Shown here one piece after another: positions 36,701 through 44,829 of a stretch of 64,000 bases of DNA. Numbering within the stretch: position 1 is the first letter of the stretch; each line of letters begins with the position of its first letter. The stretch covers positions 27,692 through 91,691 of the forward strand of contig JANQNR010000010.1 of the NCBI GenBank assembly GCA_028279475.1, given 5' to 3'. The stretch is from Rickettsiales bacterium. GTDB taxonomy: Bacteria > Pseudomonadota > Alphaproteobacteria > Rickettsiales > UBA998. The position numbers were made by a program, and so were the translations under genes. A model generated the notes under the pieces. That model was not told the DNA's origin, ran no database searches, and was given only the letters and a program-made list of their open reading frames with translations.

Positions 36701-36875
36701 CGTCATTGCCTAAATTGCGCAGCAATTCTAAGGCAGTCCAGTAACTACTGCTGTATTCCCGTCACTCCGGCGCCCTGTCCTCCGAAGCCTTGGCGAAGGG
36801 GGAAGGCCGGAGTCTCATTGCACAAGATACCGGCCTCCGCCGGTATGACGTGTTTTACTGGATTCCTCTGAAATT
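36701..36875. repeat. Nested palindromic repeats after the DsbA-like gene
   Basis: Fills most of the gap to pabB. The outer part (CGTCATTGCCTAAATTGCGC, AGCAATTCTAAGGCAGTCCA and, on the right, ACTGGATTCCTCTGAAATTT) matches the ends of the element at 55867-55966. The centre (CCGTCACTCCGGCG ... ATACCGGCCTCCGCCGGTAT) is the reverse complement of the aroC-end repeat, and is itself interrupted by about 30 bp, CCCTGTCCTCCGAAGCCTTG followed by GCGAAGGGGG. Confidence 0.8.
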
Positions 36876-36892
36876 TTTCTGTCGATATTGCG

Positions 36893-38134
36893 CTATATCT
36901 TCGTATGATCCAGCCCGAGCGCCCGGCAGATCCCTGCAGCTTTGATTTGTGTCTCCCGGTATTCCGCTTCCGGGTCGGAGTCAGCAACAATGCCACCCCC
37001 GACCTGAAATTCATAGCGGTTACCTTGGGTGATAAGCGTACGAATCACGACAGAAAGCTCACAACTGCATCCGTTGATCCAGCCCAGCGCCCCACTATAG
37101 ACACCGCGATGCACTGTCTCATGTTCGGCAATCCAGCGCATGGCAGCGATTTTCGGCGCGCCAGTCATCGAACCCGGAGGAAATGTGGCTTGCAGAAGAT
37201 CGGACACCCCCAATCCATCACGCAATTGGCCCTGCACGGTAGAAGAGAGATGTTGTAGCGTACTAAATGCATCCACCTCAAATAATCCCGGCACATGCAC
37301 ACTACCGGGAACGGCGACGCGGGAGAGATCATGACGCATCAGATCGACGATCATCAGGTTTTCCGCCTGATCCTTGGCACTCGTATGCAGGCTGTGCTTT
37401 CCTGCAAGAGATGCTGTCCCCTTGATAGGACGGGTGGTGATGCATCCGTCCGGTGTGAGAGAAAGAAACAGTTCAGGTGACGATGACATCACATGCTGCC
37501 CTGCATAGATCAAAAAGGCACTATAAGGCGCCGGACTGGCATCACAGAGTTGACGAAATAATGCAAAGGCCTGCTGATCGGTGATCGTTTGTTGCCACTC
37601 CCCTTCCAGTTTACGTGTCAGATTGACCTGATAAAACTTCCCGGCATGAATCTGCTCCAGCGCATCGGACACATGCGCCAGATAGGCATGCTCATCCATA
37701 TGACTGCGCGGTATACCATGCAATTGTGGCAGGGAGAACGGTTCAACACCACAATCTGGCAAGGAAGTAACACCATCTCCCTCGATGATGTGTTCCTGAT
37801 GGTCAAAACGCAATACCTTTGCGTAGCGGCAAAAACGCAGATCCGGCAAAACAATCGATGCTGGGCCCGTAGAAGGCAATATTTCCAATGCGTGAACACA
37901 CTCATAGCCGATATAACCAAACCAATGCGGTAGCGGTGCAGCGTCGGCGCTTATCATCTCCAGCGCACACATCTGTGATGCTTCAATGCATTGCCCCGGC
38001 TCCCATGCGAGGTAAGAATAGCGCCCGGAATAGCCAGTACACATGCCCGAATAAAGGAATGCTATCGCCTCACCGCGATGGGTCAGCGTATGGGCAAGCG
38101 CGAGCGGCTCCACCCACGGAAAGGTTTTTGGCAT
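36893..38134 (-). CDS. pabB: Aminodeoxychorismate synthase component I
   Basis: Converts chorismate with ammonia to 4-amino-4-deoxychorismate on the way to folate. 413 residues of the chorismate-utilising fold: HWFGYIGYECVHALE early, YLAHVSDALEQIHAGKFYQVNLTRKLEG, SSSPELFLSL, then TTRPIKGTAS near residue 240, whose lysine marks PabB instead of TrpE or isochorismate synthase. MIVDLMRHDLSRVAVPGSV and FPPGSMTGAPKIAAM complete the active site. The start codon overlaps the stop of the upstream DUF2125-like gene (TAATG). pabC is one gene further up, so the operon is a folate unit; a PabA glutaminase is not in view. Confidence 0.93.
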   Translation of the reverse strand: MPKTFPWVEPLALAHTLTHRGEAIAFLYSGMCTGYSGRYSYLAWEPGQCIEASQMCALEMISADAAPLPHWFGYIGYECVHALEILPSTGPASIVLPDLRFCRYAKVLRFDHQEHIIEGDGVTSLPDCGVEPFSLPQLHGIPRSHMDEHAYLAHVSDALEQIHAGKFYQVNLTRKLEGEWQQTITDQQAFALFRQLCDASPAPYSAFLIYAGQHVMSSSPELFLSLTPDGCITTRPIKGTASLAGKHSLHTSAKDQAENLMIVDLMRHDLSRVAVPGSVHVPGLFEVDAFSTLQHLSSTVQGQLRDGLGVSDLLQATFPPGSMTGAPKIAAMRWIAEHETVHRGVYSGALGWINGCSCELSVVIRTLITQGNRYEFQVGGGIVADSDPEAEYRETQIKAAGICRALGLDHTKI

Positions 38135-39771
38135 TAAGGAAGCGCTTGTGGGTTCAACTGTGGGCTGACATGCTGGAAGTGTGGTGCCAGTTCACCAAGC
38201 GCTTTAATCAGTACCATACCGACCGGCTGCCCCGAAAGCATCATCTGCCCACCGTCGCCATTTTTCAGCGTCATAGTAACCGTATCCTGATCCTGGTCGG
38301 TATCTAGTCCTGAGATGAAGGAAATCAACGCCTGTCTTCCAGCATCGGTGACAATCACCGGCGCAGGATTTTGTCCTAACGAATGCATGATGCTACCAAC
38401 CCGATTAGCCTGTTGCGCGACGCGGGTAATAAACATATCACAATGATGACACACCAACTGCATATCGGCTGCCATCGCGGTTGGATTGCCCGTACCACTC
38501 ACCACCAGGCCGAACAGGTCGGTTTCCAGTCCCGCCTTATCAATGACAACGGCTTTATTGGCCGCCACATCCAGATTGGCACTCAAGCGAATATCACCGG
38601 CTTCGTGGAAATCAGGGAGCAATCCACGAATCGCCTCCATATCCACAGACTGAATCAGTGCACGCGTTTCCTCACTCATCACCAATGCATCATCCCGAGC
38701 GATTTTCAACAAAATATCCAGACTTTCCTGCATAAGGTCGTCATATTTTTTGGTGATACGCATCAGCCCATCATGACGAACGGACACACTTTTATCCTCG
38801 CCGATGCGAACGCTTAAAGGAAATTGCGTCAGTGAAAACTCATTTTCAACGGTGAACTCTCGAATATCAACACGCAGCGCCTTAGCGCCTTTGTCATCAA
38901 TCGGCCCCTCATATTCTCCGCTTAGCACAATATTTGCCTTGCCGCCCTGCGCCGGATCCATAATTGGTAATGCTGGATACTGTTCTAGCAGGGCAATCAG
39001 TGAAGCATCTTCCTCAGAAAGAGGGGTAAGCATTTCTCTCAGATCGTTGACATATTGCTTGGGTTCACCATTGAACAGCGCATCACCCAAATCAAAAGAA
39101 AACCCAATCAACCGATGCTCTTCTACCGTGGAGGCGGAAGATGTTAAATCCAAGCCGTAATGACCGATTTGCGCAATGGTTTTCTTAGAGATGTCATCGG
39201 TGACGGCCAGGCTATTGGTATGGCAGTGTACAGCTTCAATGGCTTCCAGCGCATCGCGCACATCTTCAACAGTATCAATTTTGTATTCCTTAGTGAGAAA
39301 TGCCAACGCCCCGTCATTATAGGTAACCGAGCATGTTGATAGACCGTCCCATGTGGCAGTCATAGCATATGGCTCTCCATAATGAGAACCGCTAATCGAT
39401 TTGCTACCCTGCGCTTCCAGAGATGATGTATTTTGCATAAAAGCGTTACGAATAGTCAGGGTTCCGTTCAGCGAAACCGTGTCAACGGAAAGCGTCGACT
39501 CCGGAAGCGTAGCATCACGTTGCTCAAAAATTTCCGGCGCAAGAGTCAGTTTTGGGTTGGTATAGCTCACCACTGCTGCCATTGGGTATCCCCCCGTAGT
39601 TTTGGCATCGTATGTAAAGCTGACTTTGTCACTGCCATGCTTATTGTTCAGAGAAGCAACGCGCGCATCTACCTCATGTTCAAACGCTTCCAGCTGTTGC
39701 TGCCAGAGCAGGTAATGACCACCCGCAGCAATGGCAGCAATGACGATCAGTGCAATGACCAGTTTTTTCAT
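38134..39771 (-). CDS. Periplasmic protein resembling DUF2125/DUF945 proteins, 545 aa
   Basis: An N-terminal signal anchor (KKLVIALIVIAAIAAGGHYLLW) is followed by a long periplasmic region. The start of that region (QQLEAFEHEVDARVASLNNK, then GGYPMAAVVSYTNPKLTLAP) resembles the opening of alphaproteobacterial DUF2125 proteins, with the GG(Y/F)P motif. The rest looks like repeated beta-rich segments as in AsmA-like lipid-transfer proteins. Cysteines in VCHHCDMFI could bind metal or form a disulfide. Family assignment is tentative and the function unknown. It is placed between pabC (33 bp upstream) and pabB (overlapping), so it is co-transcribed with folate genes although no folate link is evident in the protein. 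Confidence 0.65.
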   Translation of the reverse strand: MKKLVIALIVIAAIAAGGHYLLWQQQLEAFEHEVDARVASLNNKHGSDKVSFTYDAKTTGGYPMAAVVSYTNPKLTLAPEIFEQRDATLPESTLSVDTVSLNGTLTIRNAFMQNTSSLEAQGSKSISGSHYGEPYAMTATWDGLSTCSVTYNDGALAFLTKEYKIDTVEDVRDALEAIEAVHCHTNSLAVTDDISKKTIAQIGHYGLDLTSSASTVEEHRLIGFSFDLGDALFNGEPKQYVNDLREMLTPLSEEDASLIALLEQYPALPIMDPAQGGKANIVLSGEYEGPIDDKGAKALRVDIREFTVENEFSLTQFPLSVRIGEDKSVSVRHDGLMRITKKYDDLMQESLDILLKIARDDALVMSEETRALIQSVDMEAIRGLLPDFHEAGDIRLSANLDVAANKAVVIDKAGLETDLFGLVVSGTGNPTAMAADMQLVCHHCDMFITRVAQQANRVGSIMHSLGQNPAPVIVTDAGRQALISFISGLDTDQDQDTVTMTLKNGDGGQMMLSGQPVGMVLIKALGELAPHFQHVSPQLNPQALP

Positions 39772-39804
39772 GATGGAGTCCCTCGGATATTCTACCTAAT
39801 AACC

Positions 39805-40707
39805 CTAGGAAGGTGTGACGTCCCCTGCAAGATATTTCTGCCGGAACACGGCGGTATCCTGACGAATATCCATATGAATTAACGCATTGCAACGCTTTGC
39901 CAACGCTCTGCTGTCGGAAAACTGCATGGAGATTGCCGGTGAGTGAATACTGCTAATAGCCACCGATCCGTGCAAAGCATTCGTCATCACGCACGCATCC
40001 GCGTGTGATAATTGGTCCAACGTCGCCATCGTTTCAGTGACGGTGCCGCCCCATAAATAAAGGAGCCGTGCGCGCATAGTGCCGGCCAAACAACCGGTCG
40101 TTAGACTGGGGGTATGGAGCGTTTCCCCTTCAAGCCAAAATAGGTTACCGCTACTGGTTTCAGCAATAGTATCATCCGTGGAAAGGAGCAGGGCATCATC
40201 ATAGCTAGATTGCTGCGCCTCCAATCGCGCCAATGTGGCGTTCACGCCTTGCATAAGCTTGGTATCGTTTGGAAGACAATCCGGCGGAAAGCGCCGCCAA
40301 CTGCTGAGATACAGATTCCGGGATGCGTCAGATGCATCTGACAATCCGGCGATGGGGGGCGGATTTGATTCCGTTTCCAGCAGGGTAGTCGGGTCACTGG
40401 CATAGGTAGGGAGATATCCCTGGCTACCCGCTCCGCGGGAAATGAAGATGCGGGCAATGCCGTTGGTGATGCTATTTTGTGCAATCAATGCCACTAATTG
40501 CTGACGAAGATGTGGCATCTTGCCAGGTATAGACAGCCGTTCCAATCCGACTTGTAATCGTGCCAGATGTGCGTCCCAGAGATAGGGAATGCCACCAATG
40601 ACCGGAATGGTTTCAAACACCCCATCACCGAAACGAAACCCACGGTCAGCTATTGCAATCTGCGCCTCGCAATGCGGTACAAGCGCGTCATTCAGGTAAC
40701 AAAGCAG
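39805..40707 (-). CDS. pabC: Aminodeoxychorismate lyase (branched-chain aminotransferase fold), apparent CTG start
   Basis: PLP enzyme releasing pyruvate from aminodeoxychorismate to give p-aminobenzoate. The conserved N-terminal motif ADRGFRFGDGVFETI (Asp-Arg-Gly...Asp-Gly-x-Phe-Glu) lies partly upstream of the first ATG/GTG/TTG in frame (GTG 40620), so translation must begin further up. The frame is open only to the TAG of the preceding gene. The best candidate is CTG at 40707, 7 bp after CGGAG and giving (M)LCYLNDALVPHCEAQIAIAD, 300 residues in all. The catalytic lysine is in NDTKLMQGVNATLAR and the late motif SGNLFWLEG is intact. The family call is good; the start is inferred. Confidence 0.82.
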   Translation of the reverse strand: MLCYLNDALVPHCEAQIAIADRGFRFGDGVFETIPVIGGIPYLWDAHLARLQVGLERLSIPGKMPHLRQQLVALIAQNSITNGIARIFISRGAGSQGYLPTYASDPTTLLETESNPPPIAGLSDASDASRNLYLSSWRRFPPDCLPNDTKLMQGVNATLARLEAQQSSYDDALLLSTDDTIAETSSGNLFWLEGETLHTPSLTTGCLAGTMRARLLYLWGGTVTETMATLDQLSHADACVMTNALHGSVAISSIHSPAISMQFSDSRALAKRCNALIHMDIRQDTAVFRQKYLAGDVTPS

Positions 40708-40710
40708 TGG

Positions 40711-41526
40711 CTAGCTCCGGTAGGAAGGGCTGAGTAAGCGTAATGTGCCGGAGGATTGTGCCGTAGTGCGGACTTTTTCCAGCAAATTTTCCTGCTCTTC
40801 CTTAAGGCGGCGTTGCTCTTCGGTCAGTTTTTGCATCTCTTCCTGTTCCTTACGCATTGCCTCACGTTCATTGATCATATCACGGCGCTCTTGCTCTTTT
40901 TCATTGCGCATGAACACATCTTCCAGCGCAAGAATCTGGATCGCGGCATCACGCATACGGGTACGGACTTTTTCAATCTGTGAATCCAGGATGTAATACG
41001 CGGCAACAGCAGGGATCGCGACGGCCAATCCACCAACCGTGGTGACCAGCGCTTCCCAGATACCACCAGCCAGTAGTGCTGGGTCAACGCGTCCGCCAGC
41101 TTCACTGAGTGTGGCAAAGACCGTAATCATTCCCATGACAGTACCAAGCAGTCCGAGCAACGGCGCCGTGTTTGCCACCATTTCCAATCCGCGCATGTGA
41201 GATTCCAGCGTCTGGACCTCCGCCGTTCCGATACGGGCAATTTCCGATTCCCGGCTTTTGACCGACATCTCACGGTTCAACACACAACGAATAGCACTAC
41301 GCATCACCCGTGCAACGGGACCGGAAGTTTTCTCAAGCATTGTGTCTGCATCCGTATATTCACCTTGCTTGACATGGTGCATCACCGGTTCAATGAAACT
41401 GGTTTTCATGACGGATGAGGTCGAAAACTGGACGATTTTATAAAAAATCACGGCGAGCGCATAAATCGATAACGCCCCCAATATGGCCATTACCACGCCG
41501 CCTTTTAACAGAATTTCCAGCCCCAT
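40711..41526 (-). CDS. MotA/TolQ/ExbB-family proton channel protein with C-terminal coiled coil
   Basis: Inner-membrane protein of 271 residues. Three membrane segments: VVMAILGALSIYALAVIFYK, then VANTAPLLGLLGTVMGMITVFATL (channel motif of the ExbB/TolQ family) and GIWEALVTTVGGLAVAIPAVAAYYIL. The last 70 residues are a charged coiled coil (EKEQERRDMINEREAMRKEQ, EEMQKLTEEQRRLKEEQENL), which TolQ and ExbB lack. AGGAGG precedes ATG 41526. No ExbD/TolR partner is adjacent; the gene leads an operon with pabC, the DUF2125-like gene and pabB. A true TolQ is encoded at 24188, so this one powers something else. Confidence 0.85.
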   Translation of the reverse strand: MGLEILLKGGVVMAILGALSIYALAVIFYKIVQFSTSSVMKTSFIEPVMHHVKQGEYTDADTMLEKTSGPVARVMRSAIRCVLNREMSVKSRESEIARIGTAEVQTLESHMRGLEMVANTAPLLGLLGTVMGMITVFATLSEAGGRVDPALLAGGIWEALVTTVGGLAVAIPAVAAYYILDSQIEKVRTRMRDAAIQILALEDVFMRNEKEQERRDMINEREAMRKEQEEMQKLTEEQRRLKEEQENLLEKVRTTAQSSGTLRLLSPSYRS

Positions 41527-41606
41527 GCATGCCTCCTCATACCTGTTGTGACCGGACTCTAGCGAAGCTTTCCCACACTCGCAAGCGTTAATATGTTGCT
41601 CCTATA

Positions 41607-41666
41607 TATAGCACTTTCAACATTCCATGACGCACGTCATGAAACGGAATGTATAAGGAAGTGCTA
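41607..41666. repeat. TATAGCA-type palindromic element, copy 2
   Basis: TATAGCACTTTCAACATTCC, ATGACGCACGTCAT at the apex, then GGAATGTATAAGGAAGTGCTA. The arms pair over about 20 bp. It lies between the start of the ExbB-like gene and rimP. Confidence 0.8.
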
Positions 41667-41680
41667 GAACTATTCAGATG

Positions 41681-41734
41681 ATCGTCATGTACTCAAACCA
41701 TCATGACTGAATCATTATAGTTTGAAATGACGAT
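41681..41734. repeat. Imperfect inverted repeat upstream of rimP
   Basis: ATCGTCATGTACTCAAAC pairs with GTTTGAAATGACGAT, 21-bp loop. It ends 50 bp before the rimP start and could be a leader hairpin or an operator. I know no family for it. Confidence 0.5.
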
Positions 41735-41784
41735 CGCACTTGCGGTATGTAACGAAGAGTAACCTTGAAATAAATGGCAGAAGC

Positions 41785-42285
41785 ATGACCCCCGTCGAAC
41801 AACAGATAGATACCATCCTCCGTCCTAGTATTGAGCATATGGGCTTTCGCCTGGTGCGAGCAAAGTTGATGGATGTTGACGGACGACGCACCCTGCAAAT
41901 CATGGTAGAGCCATTGGATGGTCGACAGATACAAGTCGACGATTGCGCCGAGATCAGCCACACGGCATCCGCCTTGCTAGATGTGAATGACCCGATTGAG
42001 GGTGCCTACCATCTGGAGGTGACGTCGCCTGGCATTGACCGTCCGCTGATGAATGAGGACGATTTCCTCCGCTATGCCGGGTTTGAAGCCAAGGTAGAAG
42101 CTGGATTTCCCGTGGATGGGCGCAAACGCTGGCGAGGGATCATTCAGAATATTGAAGGCGGCATACTGCATCTAGAACATGGCGGTGAAGCATTTGCAGT
42201 ACCGATGGACAAAATTTCCCAAGCCAAGTTGGTGCTCACAGACGCGTTAATGGAGGCATACAAGCAGGGAAAGATTGGGCATTAG
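41785..42285 (+). CDS. rimP: Ribosome maturation factor RimP
   Basis: Needed for 30S subunit assembly. 166 residues from ATG 41785. The N-terminal alpha/beta domain reads IEHMGFRLVRAKLMDVDGRRTLQIMVEP, followed by the core motif DCAEISHTASALLDV and the most conserved YHLEVTSPGIDRPL near residue 90; the C-terminal SH3-like domain includes KRWRGIIQNIEGG and ISQAKLVL. In most bacteria rimP leads the nusA-infB operon. Here the next gene is rsfS on the opposite strand, so rimP stands alone. Confidence 0.94.
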   Translation: MTPVEQQIDTILRPSIEHMGFRLVRAKLMDVDGRRTLQIMVEPLDGRQIQVDDCAEISHTASALLDVNDPIEGAYHLEVTSPGIDRPLMNEDDFLRYAGFEAKVEAGFPVDGRKRWRGIIQNIEGGILHLEHGGEAFAVPMDKISQAKLVLTDALMEAYKQGKIGH

Positions 42286-42299
42286 AATCTTCCAGAACC

Positions 42300-42626
42300 T
42301 TAAACACCCACCAGTTGCGTGGCATCTTCCGGCATCGCCACCGCCCACATGCGTTCCAGATTGTAAAGCTCACGGATGCCGGGACGGAACAGATGCACGA
42401 CGATATCACCCACATCCAGCAACACCCAATCGCAGCTTTCCATGCCTTCCAATGTGAGATAGGGCGCCCCCAGTTCCTTGAGTGTCTTCGCCAGCTTGTC
42501 CGCCATTGATCCGACATGCCTCGCCGAGCGTCCATCGGCAATAATCATGGTATCGGCAATACTGGTTTTGCCCGTTAAATCCACGACGGTAATGGCATCC
42601 GCTTTATCGTCGTCCAGTGATGACAA
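42300..42626 (-). CDS. rsfS: Ribosomal silencing factor RsfS
   Basis: Binds uL14 on the large subunit and blocks subunit joining in slow growth. The 108 residues from TTG 42626 contain the family core: DDDKADAITVVDLTGKTSIADTMIIADGRSARHVGSMADKL and SCDWVLLDVGDIVVHLFRPGIRELYNLERMW. Homologues have a further N-terminal helix, and the in-frame upstream codons (KGDNDALKRVILSSL) match such a helix, so translation probably starts further up. No ATG, GTG or TTG exists there; ATC at 42677, 8 bp after GGAG, is a candidate. It lies downstream of nadD, the usual partner. Confidence 0.9.
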   Translation of the reverse strand: MSSLDDDKADAITVVDLTGKTSIADTMIIADGRSARHVGSMADKLAKTLKELGAPYLTLEGMESCDWVLLDVGDIVVHLFRPGIRELYNLERMWAVAMPEDATQLVGV

Positions 42627-42725
42627 AATAACCCGTTTTAGCGCATCATTGTCACCCTTCCAGGAAGTGGTGGCGATAGATCAATCTCCATTAGTTGTTT
42701 ATACAATCGCACAGCCGTTCTTCGG

Positions 42726-43340
42726 CTATCTTTTATTATGCCCTAAAAACGCGTGCTTACCAAGTATTTTCCGCAGCCGAGTCGCGCTTTCCGGGTGTCG
42801 GCGAATGAAGAGAAACGACCAGGCTGGCACGGAAGCAACAGCCAGCCGTTGTGGCAGCACACGCCGATGCGCATAACGTGTAGCAAACGGACAATGCAAT
42901 GCGTGATGGGTAAAGGGGGCACGATCAAGTACAGCAATAGGCATACGCTCAGCAATGCGCTCCCAATGTTCCCAGTGATGGAATCCGGCAAGATTGTCAC
43001 CCCCCATCAGCCAGACGAAGCGATGCTGTGGGAAGCGCTGCCGGATAAACTGAACGGATTGATGAGTGTAATGCAGCCTGTAACGTTGTTCTATGTCGCT
43101 AACGGCCAGCCGGGGATGTCGTGCCGTTAGCGCTGCCGCATGATCATAGCGTTGTTCAAACGGTGCCAATGTTGCTGGGTCTTTGAGTGGGTTGGCAGGG
43201 CTAACCAGCCACCAGACATAGTCCAGTTGCAAGCGTTTCAATGCTTCCAGAGAAATATGCACATGCCCGGCATGCGCCGGGTTAAACGACCCGCCAAGCA
43301 GGCCGATTCGGAGTGGAGAGGCAGACTGAAAATCTGGCAT
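42726..43340 (-). CDS. nadD: Nicotinate-nucleotide adenylyltransferase
   Basis: Makes deamido-NAD from nicotinate mononucleotide and ATP. 204 residues with the nucleotidyltransferase start LRIGLLGGSFNPAHAGHVHISLEAL (GGSFNPxHxGH), WWLVSPANPLKD, FVWLMGGDNLAGFHHWEHWERI and the late WSFLFIRRHPESATRLRK (ISSTxIR equivalent is weakly kept). Length fits the family. It precedes rsfS, a conserved pair, and follows fabG by 6 bp. Confidence 0.95.
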   Translation of the reverse strand: MPDFQSASPLRIGLLGGSFNPAHAGHVHISLEALKRLQLDYVWWLVSPANPLKDPATLAPFEQRYDHAAALTARHPRLAVSDIEQRYRLHYTHQSVQFIRQRFPQHRFVWLMGGDNLAGFHHWEHWERIAERMPIAVLDRAPFTHHALHCPFATRYAHRRVLPQRLAVASVPAWSFLFIRRHPESATRLRKILGKHAFLGHNKR

Positions 43341-43346
43341 TAATGC

Positions 43347-44084
43347 CTAGACCATCAACAAGCCGCCATTGATATGCAGCGTTTGCCCGGTCACATAGGC
43401 TGCGCCATCACTGGCCAGATAGACAACGCCTTGGGCAATGTCATCCGGCAGACCAAAGCGGCCGGCAGGGATATTGCCGGTAATGCGCTCGGTTTGTTTT
43501 TCATCCAACGCATCAGTCATGGGAGTTTTAATGAAGCCCGGTGCGATGCAATTCACGGTGACACCACGGGATGCCACTTCCGAAGCCAGCGCCTTACTCA
43601 TGCCGATCAATCCGGCCTTAGCAGCGCAGTAATTGGCCTGTCCGGGATTGCCCATCACCCCAACAATAGAGGTAATGTTGACGATGCGCCCGGCGCGCTG
43701 TTTCATCATGCCCTTAATGGCAGAACGACATAGTTTAAATGCAGCACTCAGATTAAGATCCAGCACCGCATCCCAGTCCTCATCCTTCATCCGCATGGCC
43801 AATCCGTCACGAGTGATACCGGCATTATTCACCAGAATATCCAGTCCACCCAGTCTGTCCTCCGCGTCCGGCACTAATCCAGCCAGCGCTTCTGTATCAT
43901 CCAGACGGCAGGGCAGGACGGTTACATCTGTTCCCAGCTCGTCACGAAAGGCCATGAGTTTTTCTTCATTGGTACCGGAGATCGCTACATTCACACCGCC
44001 TTCCAGCAACGTAGACACAATGGCTTTACCGATACCGCCAGTTGCGCCGGTCACCAGCGCTTTTTTTCCTTTTAATGTACACAT
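43347..44084 (-). CDS. fabG: 3-Oxoacyl-[acyl-carrier-protein] reductase
   Basis: NADPH-dependent first reduction of fatty-acid elongation. 245 residues from ATG 44084 (ATG 44093 is possible). SDR motifs: KKALVTGATGGIGKAIVSTL, DILVNNAGITRDGLAMRMKDEDWDAVLDLNL (FabG-specific), IVNITSIVGVMGNPGQANYCAAKAGLIG with the Ser-Tyr-Lys triad, and IAPGFIKTPMTDALDEKQ. The C-terminal GQTLHINGGLLMV is typical of FabG. fabD and acpP, its common neighbours, are not here. It is divergent from trmB with only 22 bp between starts. Confidence 0.94.
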   Translation of the reverse strand: MCTLKGKKALVTGATGGIGKAIVSTLLEGGVNVAISGTNEEKLMAFRDELGTDVTVLPCRLDDTEALAGLVPDAEDRLGGLDILVNNAGITRDGLAMRMKDEDWDAVLDLNLSAAFKLCRSAIKGMMKQRAGRIVNITSIVGVMGNPGQANYCAAKAGLIGMSKALASEVASRGVTVNCIAPGFIKTPMTDALDEKQTERITGNIPAGRFGLPDDIAQGVVYLASDGAAYVTGQTLHINGGLLMV

Positions 44085-44106
44085 GAGCACCATATGTAAT
44101 GGGCTT

Positions 44107-44829
44107 ATGAACAAAAAGAAAGCACAAAGCGTGTCACCGGAAAAGCCGCTGCGTTCGTACGGGCGGGTCAAGGGGCGCAAGCTTAGTCCGCGTCAGCAAA
44201 TGCTGGTTGATGAAGTGCTTTCCACCATTACCGTGGCCGTGCCGGAGGAAGGAAAAGTTTCGCTAGAGTCACTGGGGCAAGGCTTTCAGGAACTCTGGCT
44301 GGAAATCGGGTTTGGCGGGGGGGAACATCTGGTACATATTGCCGAACAAACTTCGGAGGTGCTGTGTATTGGTGCAGAACCATTCATGAACGGGGTCGCA
44401 AAATGTTTGAGTGCGATTGAGAAGAAAGGGTTGCAAAATGTCCGCCTGTTTCCGGGCGATGTTCAGCATTTGCTGGATGCACTGCCGGATGCCTGTCTGT
44501 CACGCGTCGATATATTATTTCCTGACCCATGGCCAAAAAAGTCACATCATAAGCGGCGATTAATCAACCCGGTAACGCTGTCGAAGCTGGGGCGCGTTAT
44601 GACGACGGGTGCCACCTTATGGCTTGCCACTGATCACGATGACTATGCGGCGTGGATGCTCGAGCAATTGGCACTCAGTCCGGATTTTGACTGGCTGGCC
44701 GAGAGCAAGAAGGATTGGCAGACGCCACCGCCAGACTGGATCTCAACGCGCTATCAGCAGAAAGCCTCTGAAAAAGGCGATGCGCCGGTGTTTTTCAAAG
44801 CGCAGCGCTTAGTAGATCAACCAGCCTGA
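44107..44829 (+). CDS. trmB: tRNA (guanine-N7-)-methyltransferase
   Basis: Methylates G46 of tRNAs with SAM. 240 residues from ATG 44107; a far longer in-frame reading from 43633 is antisense to fabG and rejected. Motifs: RSYGRVKGRKLSPRQQ, WLEIGFGGGEHL (SAM site), GAEPFMNGVAKCL, LFPDPWPKKSHHKRRLI (family signature) and the late STRYQQKASEKG (substrate loop). Its last 13 bases overlap the 3' end of sodC on the other strand. Confidence 0.95.
   Translation: MNKKKAQSVSPEKPLRSYGRVKGRKLSPRQQMLVDEVLSTITVAVPEEGKVSLESLGQGFQELWLEIGFGGGEHLVHIAEQTSEVLCIGAEPFMNGVAKCLSAIEKKGLQNVRLFPGDVQHLLDALPDACLSRVDILFPDPWPKKSHHKRRLINPVTLSKLGRVMTTGATLWLATDHDDYAAWMLEQLALSPDFDWLAESKKDWQTPPPDWISTRYQQKASEKGDAPVFFKAQRLVDQPA

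Noticed and set aside
43633..44106. 158-codon N-terminal extension of trmB
   Set aside because: It is antisense to fabG and unlike any TrmB N-terminus.
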